Assembly (NCBI GenBank): GCA_018266575.1 | Contig: JAFEAE010000008.1 | Location: 1-51,390 of the forward strand | Reading direction: 5' to 3' | DNA length: 51,390 bases | From: Bacteroidota bacterium | GTDB lineage: Bacteria; Bacteroidota; Bacteroidia; Chitinophagales; Chitinophagaceae | Shown: positions 33,646 through 43,700 of the stretch, one piece after another | How the letters are laid out: each line of letters opens with the position of its first letter | How positions within the stretch are numbered: the stretch's first letter is position 1 | Translations under genes and position numbers: made by a program | Notes under the pieces: model-generated | Database searches by the model: none | The model's input: the letters and a program-made list of their open reading frames with translations, nothing else | Told to the model about the DNA's origin: nothing

Positions 33646-36543
33646 TTACAGTTTTCCGATTTTTGTTCCCTGGTTAATGTAGCTACCTGTTATTTTCAGG
33701 TAATACATGCCTTTCGGCAATGAACCCAGGTTAATATCAAATGCATTGACACCCTTTCTGAGTAATGTTGACCCTCGTAATACAGAGGCCCCGTTATTAT
33801 CAATCAACTCCCAGTTGGCATTATCGTCAGCAACAGCTGTTATTTGTACAGTTGTTGAATTAACAGCCGGGTTCGGGCGAACGATAAGTGAACCGGCTAC
33901 ACCATTGAGAGGAAGTTTGATAATATCTGAATAGGTATAGTCAGATGCAACATCGATAATTTTCAAGCGATAATAAACTGCCGGGCATGTAAGCTGGCTG
34001 ATTTCGGCATCATTGAAATCATACGTGAACCTTCCATCGGTTCCGTTGGCCGCTTCAACGCCAATTGAATCAAATTGTACGCCATCGGTGCTGCGTTCAA
34101 TTGCAAATTCCTGTGTTCCGGATTCATTTTCGGTTATCCATTGCAGTTGGGAAATATTATTTTTTATTGCACCGGTAAATGATATCAGTTTCATTGGTAA
34201 TGTTTGGGTGCCGTTAGCAAAATAAAATGTTGAAAAATGGGTAATGCTGCCTTGCAATGCATAACCTGTAGAGCCTGCAGTTGTTGTTCTGGTGAATGGT
34301 GTATCTGCTACAATTGTAGAACCTGTATTTGAATAAGTGCCTCCGCAAACATCAGATGTTTTGAAAATGCCAATGTTGTTAATACCTGTTATTGAACTTG
34401 ATTGTCCTAATGAATTATGCGCATTTGCCAACGCTGTATACTCTGCATTGGTAAAATATAACCTGAGATGAACAGGTTTTGAAGCAACCGGCTGAACTTT
34501 TGGTGTGATGGTAATACTTCTGTCTAAATATAATGTGTGTTTTGATGTTTCACGGACAGTGCCATTGTTAAGATAGTAACTGGTGTAAACACTGTCAAGT
34601 ACGTTACCGTTGGCATTTATTTCTGCAATAATATTACCTGCAGTATCCGTGATGGGTACCCACAAAGTATCGTTGGCAGTGTTAATGACGATTGGGTTTG
34701 CACTTACACAACTATTATATGTTCCGGCCGTGCCTACCGGGATGGTGTCTGATAAAGAACTTGTATTATAGATGCCGACTTTTTTAGAATGATAACCAAG
34801 AAAAGTAAATTTCAGCAAACATCCTTTGCATAAACTGTTTGCAGGGTTTGTTGTTGTTGGCCCTGAAGTAGTAGAACTACTATCGATAATAGCATAAATG
34901 GAGAGCCCATCTTTTGAAATGGCAATATCCCTGAAACGGTTCTGGCCTGCAAAGTAGCTTACCGTATCGTCTGCAAATGAACTTGCCGTCTTTAATGTGC
35001 TGTCTGTATTTGTAACTGAAACAGCTAAATTATCACCATTGGTATTTAATTTTAGCCTCATAAGTTTTCCTGATGCCTGAGTCGCCCCGGATGTAGTATT
35101 GGGTAATGGCGCTCCTTTCATAACAGAAGATATTAATGAATTTTTCCATCCAGGTATAACACTGTAAGTATATACATCCATTCCAGATGGAGCTTCAGAA
35201 GGCCAGTAAGTGTTGCTTTGACTTCCATGATTAAAATCATAATACATACGTTGAACTGTGTATACCGGGGCGCTTGATGGAGTGCTTGTGCTTCCCTGGC
35301 TTGCAGGGTAATATGTGTAGATGGGATCGTAGTAAGTATGAAATTGATTCATAGAATCCGCATTATTTTCTTCATTAACTATTACCGGCAGGCCACCTAC
35401 TTTACCGGATCCATCAGTCCATGAGGTTGGTGGGTTCCCGGCGGCGGCGCTGTTATAGTTCAAATCTTTCTTGAAACCAATAACTAATGGGTGACCGTAA
35501 TTTCCTCCACTATGGATTACATTAATTTCGTCATCACTAAAAGGACCATGTTGCTGGCCATATAAATGGTCACTACCATTTATGTATGCATATGCGAAGC
35601 CTTGATTATTTCTGAATCCATATGCCCAGACTGCACTTTGTTTACCAAGTGTGGCATTGAAAGGATTGGTATTGGGTATCCATTGATCATAAGAGCCGGC
35701 ATCACCATCCGGGTCAATATTAAAACGTAAAATTTTACCCTCATACGAGTTCAGGTTTTGTGCATTTTCAACACGGGCAGAATTACCAAATTGACCTGAT
35801 CCCATATCTCCATTTGCATAAAACAAATAATATGTTCCATTAACTGGTGCAATGATCATACGTTGAGAGTTATGATCACTACTTCCAGGCAAGGTATCAC
35901 AAACCATTAATGGACTTCCTAACTGTCCTGTAGTAAAATTATAAGTGAACCGAACTATGGCATTTTGATAAACCACTCCTCCATTTGCAGGAGTCCCTGT
36001 GGTAGTGGTTGTAGTGTTGGTTGATGCGCCTGCAGTAACTGTCTTATTTACCGTCGTATTATTCTTAACAAATTTCCATATATACGAAACAAACACATAA
36101 GGACTACCGGATGAAAAATTCGGATGAATGGCTAATCCTGCAAGGCCACCTTGAGGTGCACTACCCCCTGAATATCCTCCCGATGTAAAAGCTGAAAAAC
36201 TTGAAGGGAATGACAATTTAAAACTTGAGGGTGTGAAACTGCTTGAAGGCGAAAGGTCCAAGATCAGCCTGCGGTTTCCACTGGTAGGGCTCACCTTATA
36301 TACCCTGTAGTTTTTTGCTTCTGTAATCCATAACGAATCATCCGGACCGTACGTAACTTCCCAGGGATCATAAAACCTTGTATTGCCAACAGTAGAGGGA
36401 AGTGTAGTTCCGTTGTTCCAGCTGGTTAACTCAGTTATCTGGAAAACTTCATTCATGCGGCTTTCAGTACCTATGGTTTGCGCAAATAATGAATGAACAG
36501 AAATAATAAACAGGATAGAAAAAAGTGGGGTAAACTTTTTCAT
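33646..36543 (-). CDS. T9SS-exported PQQ-type sugar dehydrogenase (GSDH-like)
   Basis: 965 residues with signal peptide MKKFTPLFSILFIISVHSLFAQ. The first about 500 residues look like a glucose/sorbosone dehydrogenase propeller: DPWEVTYGPDDSLWITEAKNYRVYKV, GGLAGLAIHPNF, NSQRMIIAPVNG, NSYEGKILRFNIDPDGD, VWAYGFRNNQGFAY, SDDEINVIHSGGNYGHPLVIG. A Ser/Thr-rich beta region follows, and the last about 90 residues are a T9SS type A tail (LIVRPNPAVNSTTVQI, LRKGVNAFDINLGSLPKGMYYLKITG). Soluble PQQ- and Ca-dependent enzymes oxidise aldoses; whether this one is active is inference. It is divergent from the giant T9SS protein gene. Confidence 0.85.
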   Translation of the reverse strand: MKKFTPLFSILFIISVHSLFAQTIGTESRMNEVFQITELTSWNNGTTLPSTVGNTRFYDPWEVTYGPDDSLWITEAKNYRVYKVSPTSGNRRLILDLSPSSSFTPSSFKLSFPSSFSAFTSGGYSGGSAPQGGLAGLAIHPNFSSGSPYVFVSYIWKFVKNNTTVNKTVTAGASTNTTTTTTGTPANGGVVYQNAIVRFTYNFTTGQLGSPLMVCDTLPGSSDHNSQRMIIAPVNGTYYLFYANGDMGSGQFGNSARVENAQNLNSYEGKILRFNIDPDGDAGSYDQWIPNTNPFNATLGKQSAVWAYGFRNNQGFAYAYINGSDHLYGQQHGPFSDDEINVIHSGGNYGHPLVIGFKKDLNYNSAAAGNPPTSWTDGSGKVGGLPVIVNEENNADSMNQFHTYYDPIYTYYPASQGSTSTPSSAPVYTVQRMYYDFNHGSQSNTYWPSEAPSGMDVYTYSVIPGWKNSLISSVMKGAPLPNTTSGATQASGKLMRLKLNTNGDNLAVSVTNTDSTLKTASSFADDTVSYFAGQNRFRDIAISKDGLSIYAIIDSSSTTSGPTTTNPANSLCKGCLLKFTFLGYHSKKVGIYNTSSLSDTIPVGTAGTYNSCVSANPIVINTANDTLWVPITDTAGNIIAEINANGNVLDSVYTSYYLNNGTVRETSKHTLYLDRSITITPKVQPVASKPVHLRLYFTNAEYTALANAHNSLGQSSSITGINNIGIFKTSDVCGGTYSNTGSTIVADTPFTRTTTAGSTGYALQGSITHFSTFYFANGTQTLPMKLISFTGAIKNNISQLQWITENESGTQEFAIERSTDGVQFDSIGVEAANGTDGRFTYDFNDAEISQLTCPAVYYRLKIIDVASDYTYSDIIKLPLNGVAGSLIVRPNPAVNSTTVQITAVADDNANWELIDNNGASVLRGSTLLRKGVNAFDINLGSLPKGMYYLKITGSYINQGTKIGKL

Positions 36544-36702
36544 TTGAATATTGGATTTAGGATATTAAACACAATTGAAACGTAGCAACTATAAGAGTTA
36601 TTATGAATTGCTACAAATAATTATGTGCTAATGTATAATATAAACCACTTAGTTTTCGTTTATACATTACCGTTTCAAGATAAAATGGAACAATAAAATA
36701 AG

Positions 36703-36762
36703 CAATAGTAAAATAGCTGGGTATTTTTCCGTAGTAATATGTCGGTATTATAACGATTGAAT
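36703..36762 (+). promoter_or_regulatory. Conserved upstream block of the first giant-protein gene
   Basis: This stretch (AATAGTAAAATAG, TAGTAATA, then TATTATAACGATTGAATA) is conserved at 40300-40360 ahead of the second gene, while the bases on both sides are diverged. It lies about 105 bases before the ATG at 36867 and probably carries shared promoter or regulator-binding sequence. The rest of the 323-base spacer (36544-36866) is AT-rich without genes. Confidence 0.55.
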
Positions 36763-36866
36763 ACTTAGGTATATTAATGTATTTTTAAATTTTTGAATTA
36801 CCCTATCTTATTTGTGGGATAATTCAAAACCCAAACCCAATATATACCCTAAACAAATCCGATTAT

Positions 36867-39800
36867 ATGAAAATACCTTTACCTATCCGTGCTTCTACAT
36901 TGAAGTTATTTGGAAGTGTAGTTATTTTCTTGCTTACTGCAAGCCAATCTGATGCACAGTCAACTTGTGCGCTGGCAACAAATCTTGGCACTCCAGGGTC
37001 ATCATGCTCTACCACCAATGGAACACTATACAATGCCGCTACAGCAACACCTGCAGGTGGTTGTGGTGGTGCTACTGCAACTACAACATACAGTCAATGG
37101 TATAGATTTACAACAGGAGCTTCTCAAACCAGTGCAGTCATTTCTGTTGCACTAACAGGGAGCAGCTTAACCACAGCAACAACATATGTTGAAATATTTA
37201 ACGGAACTACTTGTGCAACGATCACATCTCTTGCGTGTCAGAATGTGAGTACGCCCCTTGGGGTTTCCGGGTTAACAGCAAGCACAGTTTATTATGTACG
37301 AGTATATGTTACTACTAATCCAAACACTGGAGTTACCAATAACTGGAAGTTTACAATTTGTGTTGTAAACCCTCCGGCAAATGATAATTGTGCAGGAGCA
37401 AATACCGTTACCACAACAGCAACATCATATACTTTGTTATATGCCACATCATCAGGATATTCTTCTTTTTGTAGCAGTACCTCTGCTCCTGACGTGTGGT
37501 TTAAATATACTGCAGGGCTAAAATACCCGATTATAACTCTTAGCTCGCTGGGAACAAACTTCACTAACCCGATAATAGAAATGTATTCCGGATCATGCGG
37601 AAGCCTTACTTCTTTAGGTTGCCAGAGTGGAACAACTTATGTACCGCCGGGAGCCGGGCTGACTTCCGGATCTACTTATTATATTCGTGTTACGTCAAGC
37701 GCTTTAACAGCTACTCCCACCTCAGGAACCTATACATTCAAAATAGCTTATTCTACACCAGGAGCAAGCCTTACTTCCACACAAACTACTACTCCTTCAA
37801 ATGTTTCCCCTGTTGTTGATTATGGAAAAAGTTATGTGAATATAACCAAGGGGAATAATGGCGGTACCATTGAGCCGGGTGATACCCTTGAGATACGGGC
37901 AACATTTGTAGTAAAGGGAACAACAAACGGAACAGCATTTAATATTTCATTCTCAGATAATGTACCTGCGAACACCACATATATTCCATCATCTTTACGT
38001 ACGCTAACTAATGAAGGAAAAAATTACCAGGTTTTGGGAGATGTATCAACAGATGGAGATGGCGGCACTATTTCCGGGTCTGCAATCACAATTAATATGG
38101 GAGTAGGTGCAAATGCAACTTCCGGTGGCTTTTTAAGCTACAGAAGCAAACCAAGTTTTTATAATAGTTCCTGTATTATTGTTGCAGCCTATCGTGTGCA
38201 GGTCAATCCCGCTGCAACTTATGGCACTAAAGTTCCCGTAGGATATGGAACAGTGTCTTTCAATAACTACAGTGGAACTCTTACTACCGATACTTTTAGC
38301 GCAGATACAATAATGTTATACCCCAACTATGGTATCTGTTCCAATACAGTTGGTACAAACGCAATTACTTCCGAATTTGGGGGAACATTTGGTTCCGGCA
38401 AGGCAAAGAACAGGTATGCCTCATCAAAAATCCCGAGTAGCTATACTGATACCGTTTTCGGTCCCAATGCACCACAGGATTATTATTATGGTATTTCAAA
38501 CAACACCAGCACCGGCGGATTAGGATATACAACAAGTAATGCCTGGGCATATCCTGATAATTCTTCCACTTCCCACAGGGTATTCACAGAAGAGGATATT
38601 GTCGGTGACCACACCAATGCTACTAATCCATTGTTAGGTAATCCACCGGCAGATACAGTGGCAAGTTCAACAGGTGGCTACATGGCCTTTATAAATTCTG
38701 CATATCGTACAGATATTGCATTTCTGGATACTGTATCAAGTCTTTGTCCTAATACTTATTACCAATATAGTGCATGGTTCCGAAATATGTGCCCGAAATG
38801 TGGTTGTGACTCTAACGGAGTTGGTGCATCAAACGCAGGTTATATTCCAACTGCATTAAATGATTCCTCTGGCGTTTATCCTAATCTTACATTTAACATT
38901 AACGGCTACGATTATTATACTACAGGAAATATTCTACATACAGGTCAATGGATACAAAAAGGGTTCACATATCTTGCTGATGCAAGCACCACTTCTATGA
39001 TCATTAACATACGGAATAATGCTCCCGGTGGCGGTGGAAACGACTGGGTAATTGATGATATTGGCGTTGCAACCTGTGCCCCGAACGTAGCCTTAACACC
39101 GAATAAACCCGATACGCTCTGTATGGCGGCAGATGATACAGTCAGATTTAAAGTTTCATCCTATTTCAACAGCTACACCTATTATGCAATACAAAAAAGC
39201 ACAGATGGAGGCACAACCTGGAGCTCACCAGGTGTAGATACAACAGGAGCAGGCGACACAGGTACAGGAACTCCCGTTTACAATTCCTCTACAAGTAACT
39301 ATGAATACACAGCAACCCGTTATTATCAGTTAAACAGCACTGATACACTGACTACATATAGGCTTATAGTTGCAACAACTTCGGGGAATCTTAGTAATGC
39401 AAACTGTTCACAATACGCAACAGCCCAAAAAATTGTAGTCAGTACCAATTGCATGCTGATCCTTCCTACCAATATTATTTTATTCAAAGGGAAATTAGAT
39501 AACGGGCTCGCCAATTTGCAATGGGTAACTACTAATGAAACAGGAAATATAACGTACACGGTTGAACGAAGTTACGACCAGGTGCATTATGAAGCAATCG
39601 GTACCCTCGATGGAACTGCCGTTGAGGGACTGGGAGCAACATATAATTTCACCGATCCGAAAATTATTGAACAATCCACCTATTACCGTATTCATTTAGT
39701 GAGCGGCAAATATGAAAAATACAGTTCATTAGTCATGCTCAGCAACAGTGATATCAGTTTCGATGTGCAGTCTGTGACTAATCCATTTAGTGACTGGTTA

Positions 39801-40019
39801 GCCTTTAACATGACATCTCCGGATGACGGTCAATCTACATTTACGTTAATTGACATGTATGGAAGAATTGTGAAACAGGAAAAACAAAGTGTAACAAAAG
39901 GTATAAACAGCATCAGAATGTATAACCTGGGAAGTGTAGCAGGAGGAACATATACTTTGCAGGTTCAATACAATGACAAAATCGTTAGCAAACGTGTCAT
40001 CAAGCTGGCTTCTAATTAG
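36867..40019 (+). CDS. Giant T9SS-exported surface protein, tandem paralogue 1
   Basis: 1050 residues. A signal peptide of about 31 residues (MKIPLPIRASTLKLFGSVV..) is followed by two similar beta-rich domains of about 135 residues, each with a TTYSQWYRF/DVWFKYT strand and GLTAST-VYYVRVY/GLTSGS-TYYIRVT strand. A conserved-repeat domain of DUF11 type (about 320-490, GTIEPGDTLEIRATFVV..NISFSDNVPANTTYIP) follows, and then a carbohydrate-binding-like region (about 560-740; GNDWVIDDIGVATC). Residues 642-647 are CPKCGC. The last about 85 residues are a T9SS type A tail. It is 70% or so identical by eye to the next gene; role probably adhesion or matrix. Confidence 0.85.
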   Translation: MKIPLPIRASTLKLFGSVVIFLLTASQSDAQSTCALATNLGTPGSSCSTTNGTLYNAATATPAGGCGGATATTTYSQWYRFTTGASQTSAVISVALTGSSLTTATTYVEIFNGTTCATITSLACQNVSTPLGVSGLTASTVYYVRVYVTTNPNTGVTNNWKFTICVVNPPANDNCAGANTVTTTATSYTLLYATSSGYSSFCSSTSAPDVWFKYTAGLKYPIITLSSLGTNFTNPIIEMYSGSCGSLTSLGCQSGTTYVPPGAGLTSGSTYYIRVTSSALTATPTSGTYTFKIAYSTPGASLTSTQTTTPSNVSPVVDYGKSYVNITKGNNGGTIEPGDTLEIRATFVVKGTTNGTAFNISFSDNVPANTTYIPSSLRTLTNEGKNYQVLGDVSTDGDGGTISGSAITINMGVGANATSGGFLSYRSKPSFYNSSCIIVAAYRVQVNPAATYGTKVPVGYGTVSFNNYSGTLTTDTFSADTIMLYPNYGICSNTVGTNAITSEFGGTFGSGKAKNRYASSKIPSSYTDTVFGPNAPQDYYYGISNNTSTGGLGYTTSNAWAYPDNSSTSHRVFTEEDIVGDHTNATNPLLGNPPADTVASSTGGYMAFINSAYRTDIAFLDTVSSLCPNTYYQYSAWFRNMCPKCGCDSNGVGASNAGYIPTALNDSSGVYPNLTFNINGYDYYTTGNILHTGQWIQKGFTYLADASTTSMIINIRNNAPGGGGNDWVIDDIGVATCAPNVALTPNKPDTLCMAADDTVRFKVSSYFNSYTYYAIQKSTDGGTTWSSPGVDTTGAGDTGTGTPVYNSSTSNYEYTATRYYQLNSTDTLTTYRLIVATTSGNLSNANCSQYATAQKIVVSTNCMLILPTNIILFKGKLDNGLANLQWVTTNETGNITYTVERSYDQVHYEAIGTLDGTAVEGLGATYNFTDPKIIEQSTYYRIHLVSGKYEKYSSLVMLSNSDISFDVQSVTNPFSDWLAFNMTSPDDGQSTFTLIDMYGRIVKQEKQSVTKGINSIRMYNLGSVAGGTYTLQVQYNDKIVSKRVIKLASN

Positions 40020-40085
40020 TGCTCCAAAAGTATAAGTAAAGTTTCATTCCCTTTAACGATAGCAGGTAGTGAGTAGTTCACTCGG

Positions 40086-40110
40086 CCCCTCTTAAACAAG
40101 AGGGGTTTTT
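40086..40110 (+). terminator. Intrinsic terminator, tandem paralogue 1
   Basis: CCCCTCTT (40086-40093) pairs with AAGAGGGG (40098-40105) around AAAC, followed by TTTTT. The same stem, with the preceding ACGATAGCAG stretch, follows the second gene. Confidence 0.9.
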
Positions 40111-40455
40111 ATTTTGAAGGCATTATTATACCTATTGTTCAATAATCAAGAGAATTTTTGAACATCATCAGAATTTAACTACTGAAAATCTTTGAGTTAT
40201 TCCTTTTTATGATGTACTAAAGGAAACCATTAAAATATTAATAGTCCATTATGCGTTTATAATTATGAGAATAGATAGGTCTAAATGCAAACAATAAGGG
40301 AAATAGTAAATAAACTGTGTGCCTTAGTAATAGTACGGCTGTATTATACCGATTGAATTGCATTGAAATTCGTCTTATTTTTAATCCGGTTTTAATATGT
40401 ATTTTTTTACAAATTAAAACTGCCCGAAATCCGATACCGAAACGAATCCAATGTT
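40111..40455. other. Spacer with duplicated upstream regulatory block
   Basis: AT-rich, no coding. Bases 40300-40360 (AATAGTAAATAAACTG, TTAGTAATAG, TATTATACCGATTGAAT) match the block at 36703-36762, about 100 bases before the ATG at 40456. Nothing else stands out. Confidence 0.55.
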
Positions 40456-43400
40456 ATGAAAATACCTTTACCTATCCGTACTTCTGCATGGAAGATATTT
40501 GGAAGTGTAATTATTTTCCTGCTTTTCACCTCACATTCGTTTGCACAAGCGAGCTGCGCAGCAGCACAATCACTCACACCATCAGCGACCTGTACAGTAG
40601 GAACCAGTAGCAGAAATGGAAGTTTATTTGGAGCGGTTAATGCGGCCCCCACAGGGTCATGTGGAGGCGCTACTTCAACTACAACATACAGCCAATGGTA
40701 TAAATTTACGGCCTCGGGAACTTCTCAAATCATAACAATTACAGGTTTAGGATCAAGCTTAGCAGCTTCTACTACTTATGCCGAAGTACTCAGCGGAACA
40801 TGTGGGTCTTTTACTCCATTGATATGCCAGAACGTTAGTAGCCCAATAGGTGTATCAGGGCTTACATCAGGAACTACTTATTATGTGCGTGTGTATGTAA
40901 CTTCCTCTCCTACATCTGGTGTTTCTGCAAACTGGGCTTTTACAATATGTGCACTGACAACTCCCTCTAATGATAATTGTGCAGGCGCCACCTCTGTAAC
41001 CGTAGGTAGCACTGCTACAGGAACAATGGTTGATGCTACTTCCTCAGGGGTTACTTCTGCCTGTTCTATATCATCCAATACAGATGTTTGGTATAAATTT
41101 TCAGCAACCGGCCCATACCCGATTATTTCATTCTCAGCTTTAGGAGCTAATATGACAAATGCGTCACCTATTATAGAAGTGTATTCCGGAACTTGCGGAA
41201 GCCTTACTTCCTTAGGATGTACAAATGGCACGACTTATGTTCCACCTGGCGCCGGGTTAACGACAGGTACAACCTATTATATCAGGGTTTCTGATACAGT
41301 TTCTTCCCCGGTTACATCCGGAACTTATACGTTCACATTAAAGATTGCTAATCCTACAGCAACAGCTGCTGTAACCACCCCATCAACCGCATCTCCGACA
41401 GTAGATTATGGTAAAAGTTATGTAAACATTTCAAAAGGCACAAACGGGGGAACGGCAGAGCCTGGGGATACATTGGAAATGAGAGCAACATTTGTGGTAA
41501 AAACAAACGGCACCGCATACAATGTTCAGTTCAAGGATAATATTCCTGCGAACACAACATATATACCCGGGTCTTTAAAAACCATAACCAATGAAGGGAA
41601 AACATACCAGGCATTTGGTGATAGCGGCGGTGATAATGACGGAGGTACTATTTCGGGTACGTCAGTAACAATAAATATGGGGATTAATGCAAGTCCAACT
41701 GCAGGGGGATTCATCACCTATAAAAGCAAACCAAGTTTTTATGGTAGCACCTGCATAATCGTTGCATCTTATCGTGTTGTCGTAAACAGTGCGGCTACAT
41801 ACGGCATGAAAGTCCCGGTTGGTTATGGTTCCATTACTTTTAATAATTATACCGGTACAACAACCAATAAGATATTCCCTGCTGATACAATAATGGTCTA
41901 TCAGAACTATGGTATTTGTACCAACACAGTCGGGTCGAATGCCATCATCTCCGAGTATGGTGGAACATTTGGCTCCGGGACCACAAAAGACAGGGTTGCG
42001 TCCAGTAAAGTTCCGTCCAACTATACCTATTCTGCATTCTCCAACTCAGCAGGTATGCCCAACGACTATTATTATGGTGTATCAAATAATACAAGTGGTG
42101 GTACTACTGTAGCAACAGGATATACAACATCTAACGCATATGCATACCCTACAAACCCGCAGCGTATTTTCGGGGTGTGGGATATTATCGGTGATCATAC
42201 AGGTGCTGCAAGCCCGACATTAGGCAACCCTCCTACTGATGATAATGCAGGAAAAAGCGGTGGCTATCTTGTTGCAATAAATGCATCATACAGGACGGAT
42301 ACTGCATTTTTAGACACCATTTACAATTTGTGCCCTAACACCTACTATCAATACTCGGCCTGGTTTCGCAACATCTGCCCTAAGTGCGGATGCGATTCAA
42401 ATGGTGTAGGTGCTACAAGCGCAGGATATATTCCAACTGCCGCCGGCGATTCATCGGGAGTATATCCCAACCTTACATTCAATATTAACGGATACGATTA
42501 TTATACAACTGGAAACATTTTGCATACCGGTCAGTGGATACAAAAAGGGTTTACTTACTTAACGGGGCCAACACAAACCAGTATGGTCATCAACATCCGC
42601 AATAATGCGCCAGGCGGCGGGGGTAATGACTGGGTTATTGATGATATTGGCGTTGCCACCTGTGCACCGAATATTGCACTGACTCCCAATAAGCCCGACA
42701 CATTATGCATGGGTGCAGATGACACCGTGCGTTTTAAAGTGTCTTCATTCTTCAATAACTACACCCAATACCAGCTTCAAAAAAGTATAGATGGCGGGGT
42801 TACCTGGACATCGCCGGGGATTGATACTACAGGGGCTGCAGATAACGGAACCGGTGTGCCTGTCTATAATTCAGGTACGGGCAACTATGAATATACTGTT
42901 GCACGTTATTACCGTTTGAACCTTACGGATACATTAACTACATACAGGCTTATTGCAGCAACCACTGTCAGTAATTTGAGCAACAGTAACTGCTCATCTT
43001 ATGCCACCGCACAAAAAATTGTTATTGCTGTAGATTGTATGACAGTATTGCCAACAAATATTATTTTATTCAAAGGGCATTTGGATAATGGATTTAGCAA
43101 CCTGCAATGGGTAACTACCAATGAAACTGCGAATATAACGTACACGGTTGAACGAAGTTACGATCAGCTACATTTTGAACCGGTAGCTTCATTTGCCGGG
43201 ACCGCACCGGAAGGATTAGGTGCAACTTATAATTTCACCGACCCAAAAGTAATACAACAACCAACCTACTACCGCATCCACCTGGTAAGCGGAAAATATG
43301 AAAAGTACAGCAGCATTGTATTATTAAGTAACACTGATATTGACTTCAATGTGCAATCAGTTACAAACCCGTTCAATGACTGGCTTGCTTTTGATATGAC

Positions 43401-43605
43401 TGCACCTGATGATGCTGTCTCTACCTTCACCATTTTTGATACCTATGGACGTGTAGTAAAACAGGAAAGACAAAGCGTATCCAAAGGTTATAACAACATC
43501 AAAATATATAACCTCGGCAGTTTGGCAAGCGGCACCTACACACTGCAAGTACAGTACAACGACAGGATGATGACCAAACGTGTTATTAAATTGTTCACCA
43601 ACTAA
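40456..43605 (+). CDS. Giant T9SS-exported surface protein, tandem paralogue 2
   Basis: 1049 residues with the same leader (MKIPLPIRTSAWKIFGSVI..), two N-terminal beta domains, DUF11-like domain, carbohydrate-binding-like region and T9SS type A tail as its upstream paralogue. Conservation is highest in the region around CPKCGC (641-646) through GNDWVIDDIGVATCAPN and in the sorting domain, and lowest in the two N-terminal domains, which suggests that these face different ligands. It has its own promoter block and terminator and can be expressed independently. Function unknown; probable adhesin or matrix component. Confidence 0.85.
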   Translation: MKIPLPIRTSAWKIFGSVIIFLLFTSHSFAQASCAAAQSLTPSATCTVGTSSRNGSLFGAVNAAPTGSCGGATSTTTYSQWYKFTASGTSQIITITGLGSSLAASTTYAEVLSGTCGSFTPLICQNVSSPIGVSGLTSGTTYYVRVYVTSSPTSGVSANWAFTICALTTPSNDNCAGATSVTVGSTATGTMVDATSSGVTSACSISSNTDVWYKFSATGPYPIISFSALGANMTNASPIIEVYSGTCGSLTSLGCTNGTTYVPPGAGLTTGTTYYIRVSDTVSSPVTSGTYTFTLKIANPTATAAVTTPSTASPTVDYGKSYVNISKGTNGGTAEPGDTLEMRATFVVKTNGTAYNVQFKDNIPANTTYIPGSLKTITNEGKTYQAFGDSGGDNDGGTISGTSVTINMGINASPTAGGFITYKSKPSFYGSTCIIVASYRVVVNSAATYGMKVPVGYGSITFNNYTGTTTNKIFPADTIMVYQNYGICTNTVGSNAIISEYGGTFGSGTTKDRVASSKVPSNYTYSAFSNSAGMPNDYYYGVSNNTSGGTTVATGYTTSNAYAYPTNPQRIFGVWDIIGDHTGAASPTLGNPPTDDNAGKSGGYLVAINASYRTDTAFLDTIYNLCPNTYYQYSAWFRNICPKCGCDSNGVGATSAGYIPTAAGDSSGVYPNLTFNINGYDYYTTGNILHTGQWIQKGFTYLTGPTQTSMVINIRNNAPGGGGNDWVIDDIGVATCAPNIALTPNKPDTLCMGADDTVRFKVSSFFNNYTQYQLQKSIDGGVTWTSPGIDTTGAADNGTGVPVYNSGTGNYEYTVARYYRLNLTDTLTTYRLIAATTVSNLSNSNCSSYATAQKIVIAVDCMTVLPTNIILFKGHLDNGFSNLQWVTTNETANITYTVERSYDQLHFEPVASFAGTAPEGLGATYNFTDPKVIQQPTYYRIHLVSGKYEKYSSIVLLSNTDIDFNVQSVTNPFNDWLAFDMTAPDDAVSTFTIFDTYGRVVKQERQSVSKGYNNIKIYNLGSLASGTYTLQVQYNDRMMTKRVIKLFTN

Positions 43606-43658
43606 CAATAAACTCTGTGTAGTCATTCACTTTTACGATAGCAGATAGTGCTCCACCT

Positions 43659-43690
43659 CCCCTCTTAAATAAAGAGGGGATTTATTTTCA
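43659..43690 (+). terminator. Intrinsic terminator, tandem paralogue 2
   Basis: CCCCTCTT (43659-43666) pairs with AAGAGGGG (43672-43679), followed by a T-rich tail (ATTTATTTT). It is the duplicated counterpart of the terminator at 40086 and may also stop transcripts of lspA from the other strand. Confidence 0.85.
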
Positions 43691-43700
43691 GAGATGTTAT

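Noticed and set aside
36867..43605. Giant tandem proteins as toxin or contact-dependent inhibition system
   Set aside because: No toxin domain, immunity gene or secretion partner is adjacent; the C terminus is a T9SS sorting domain.
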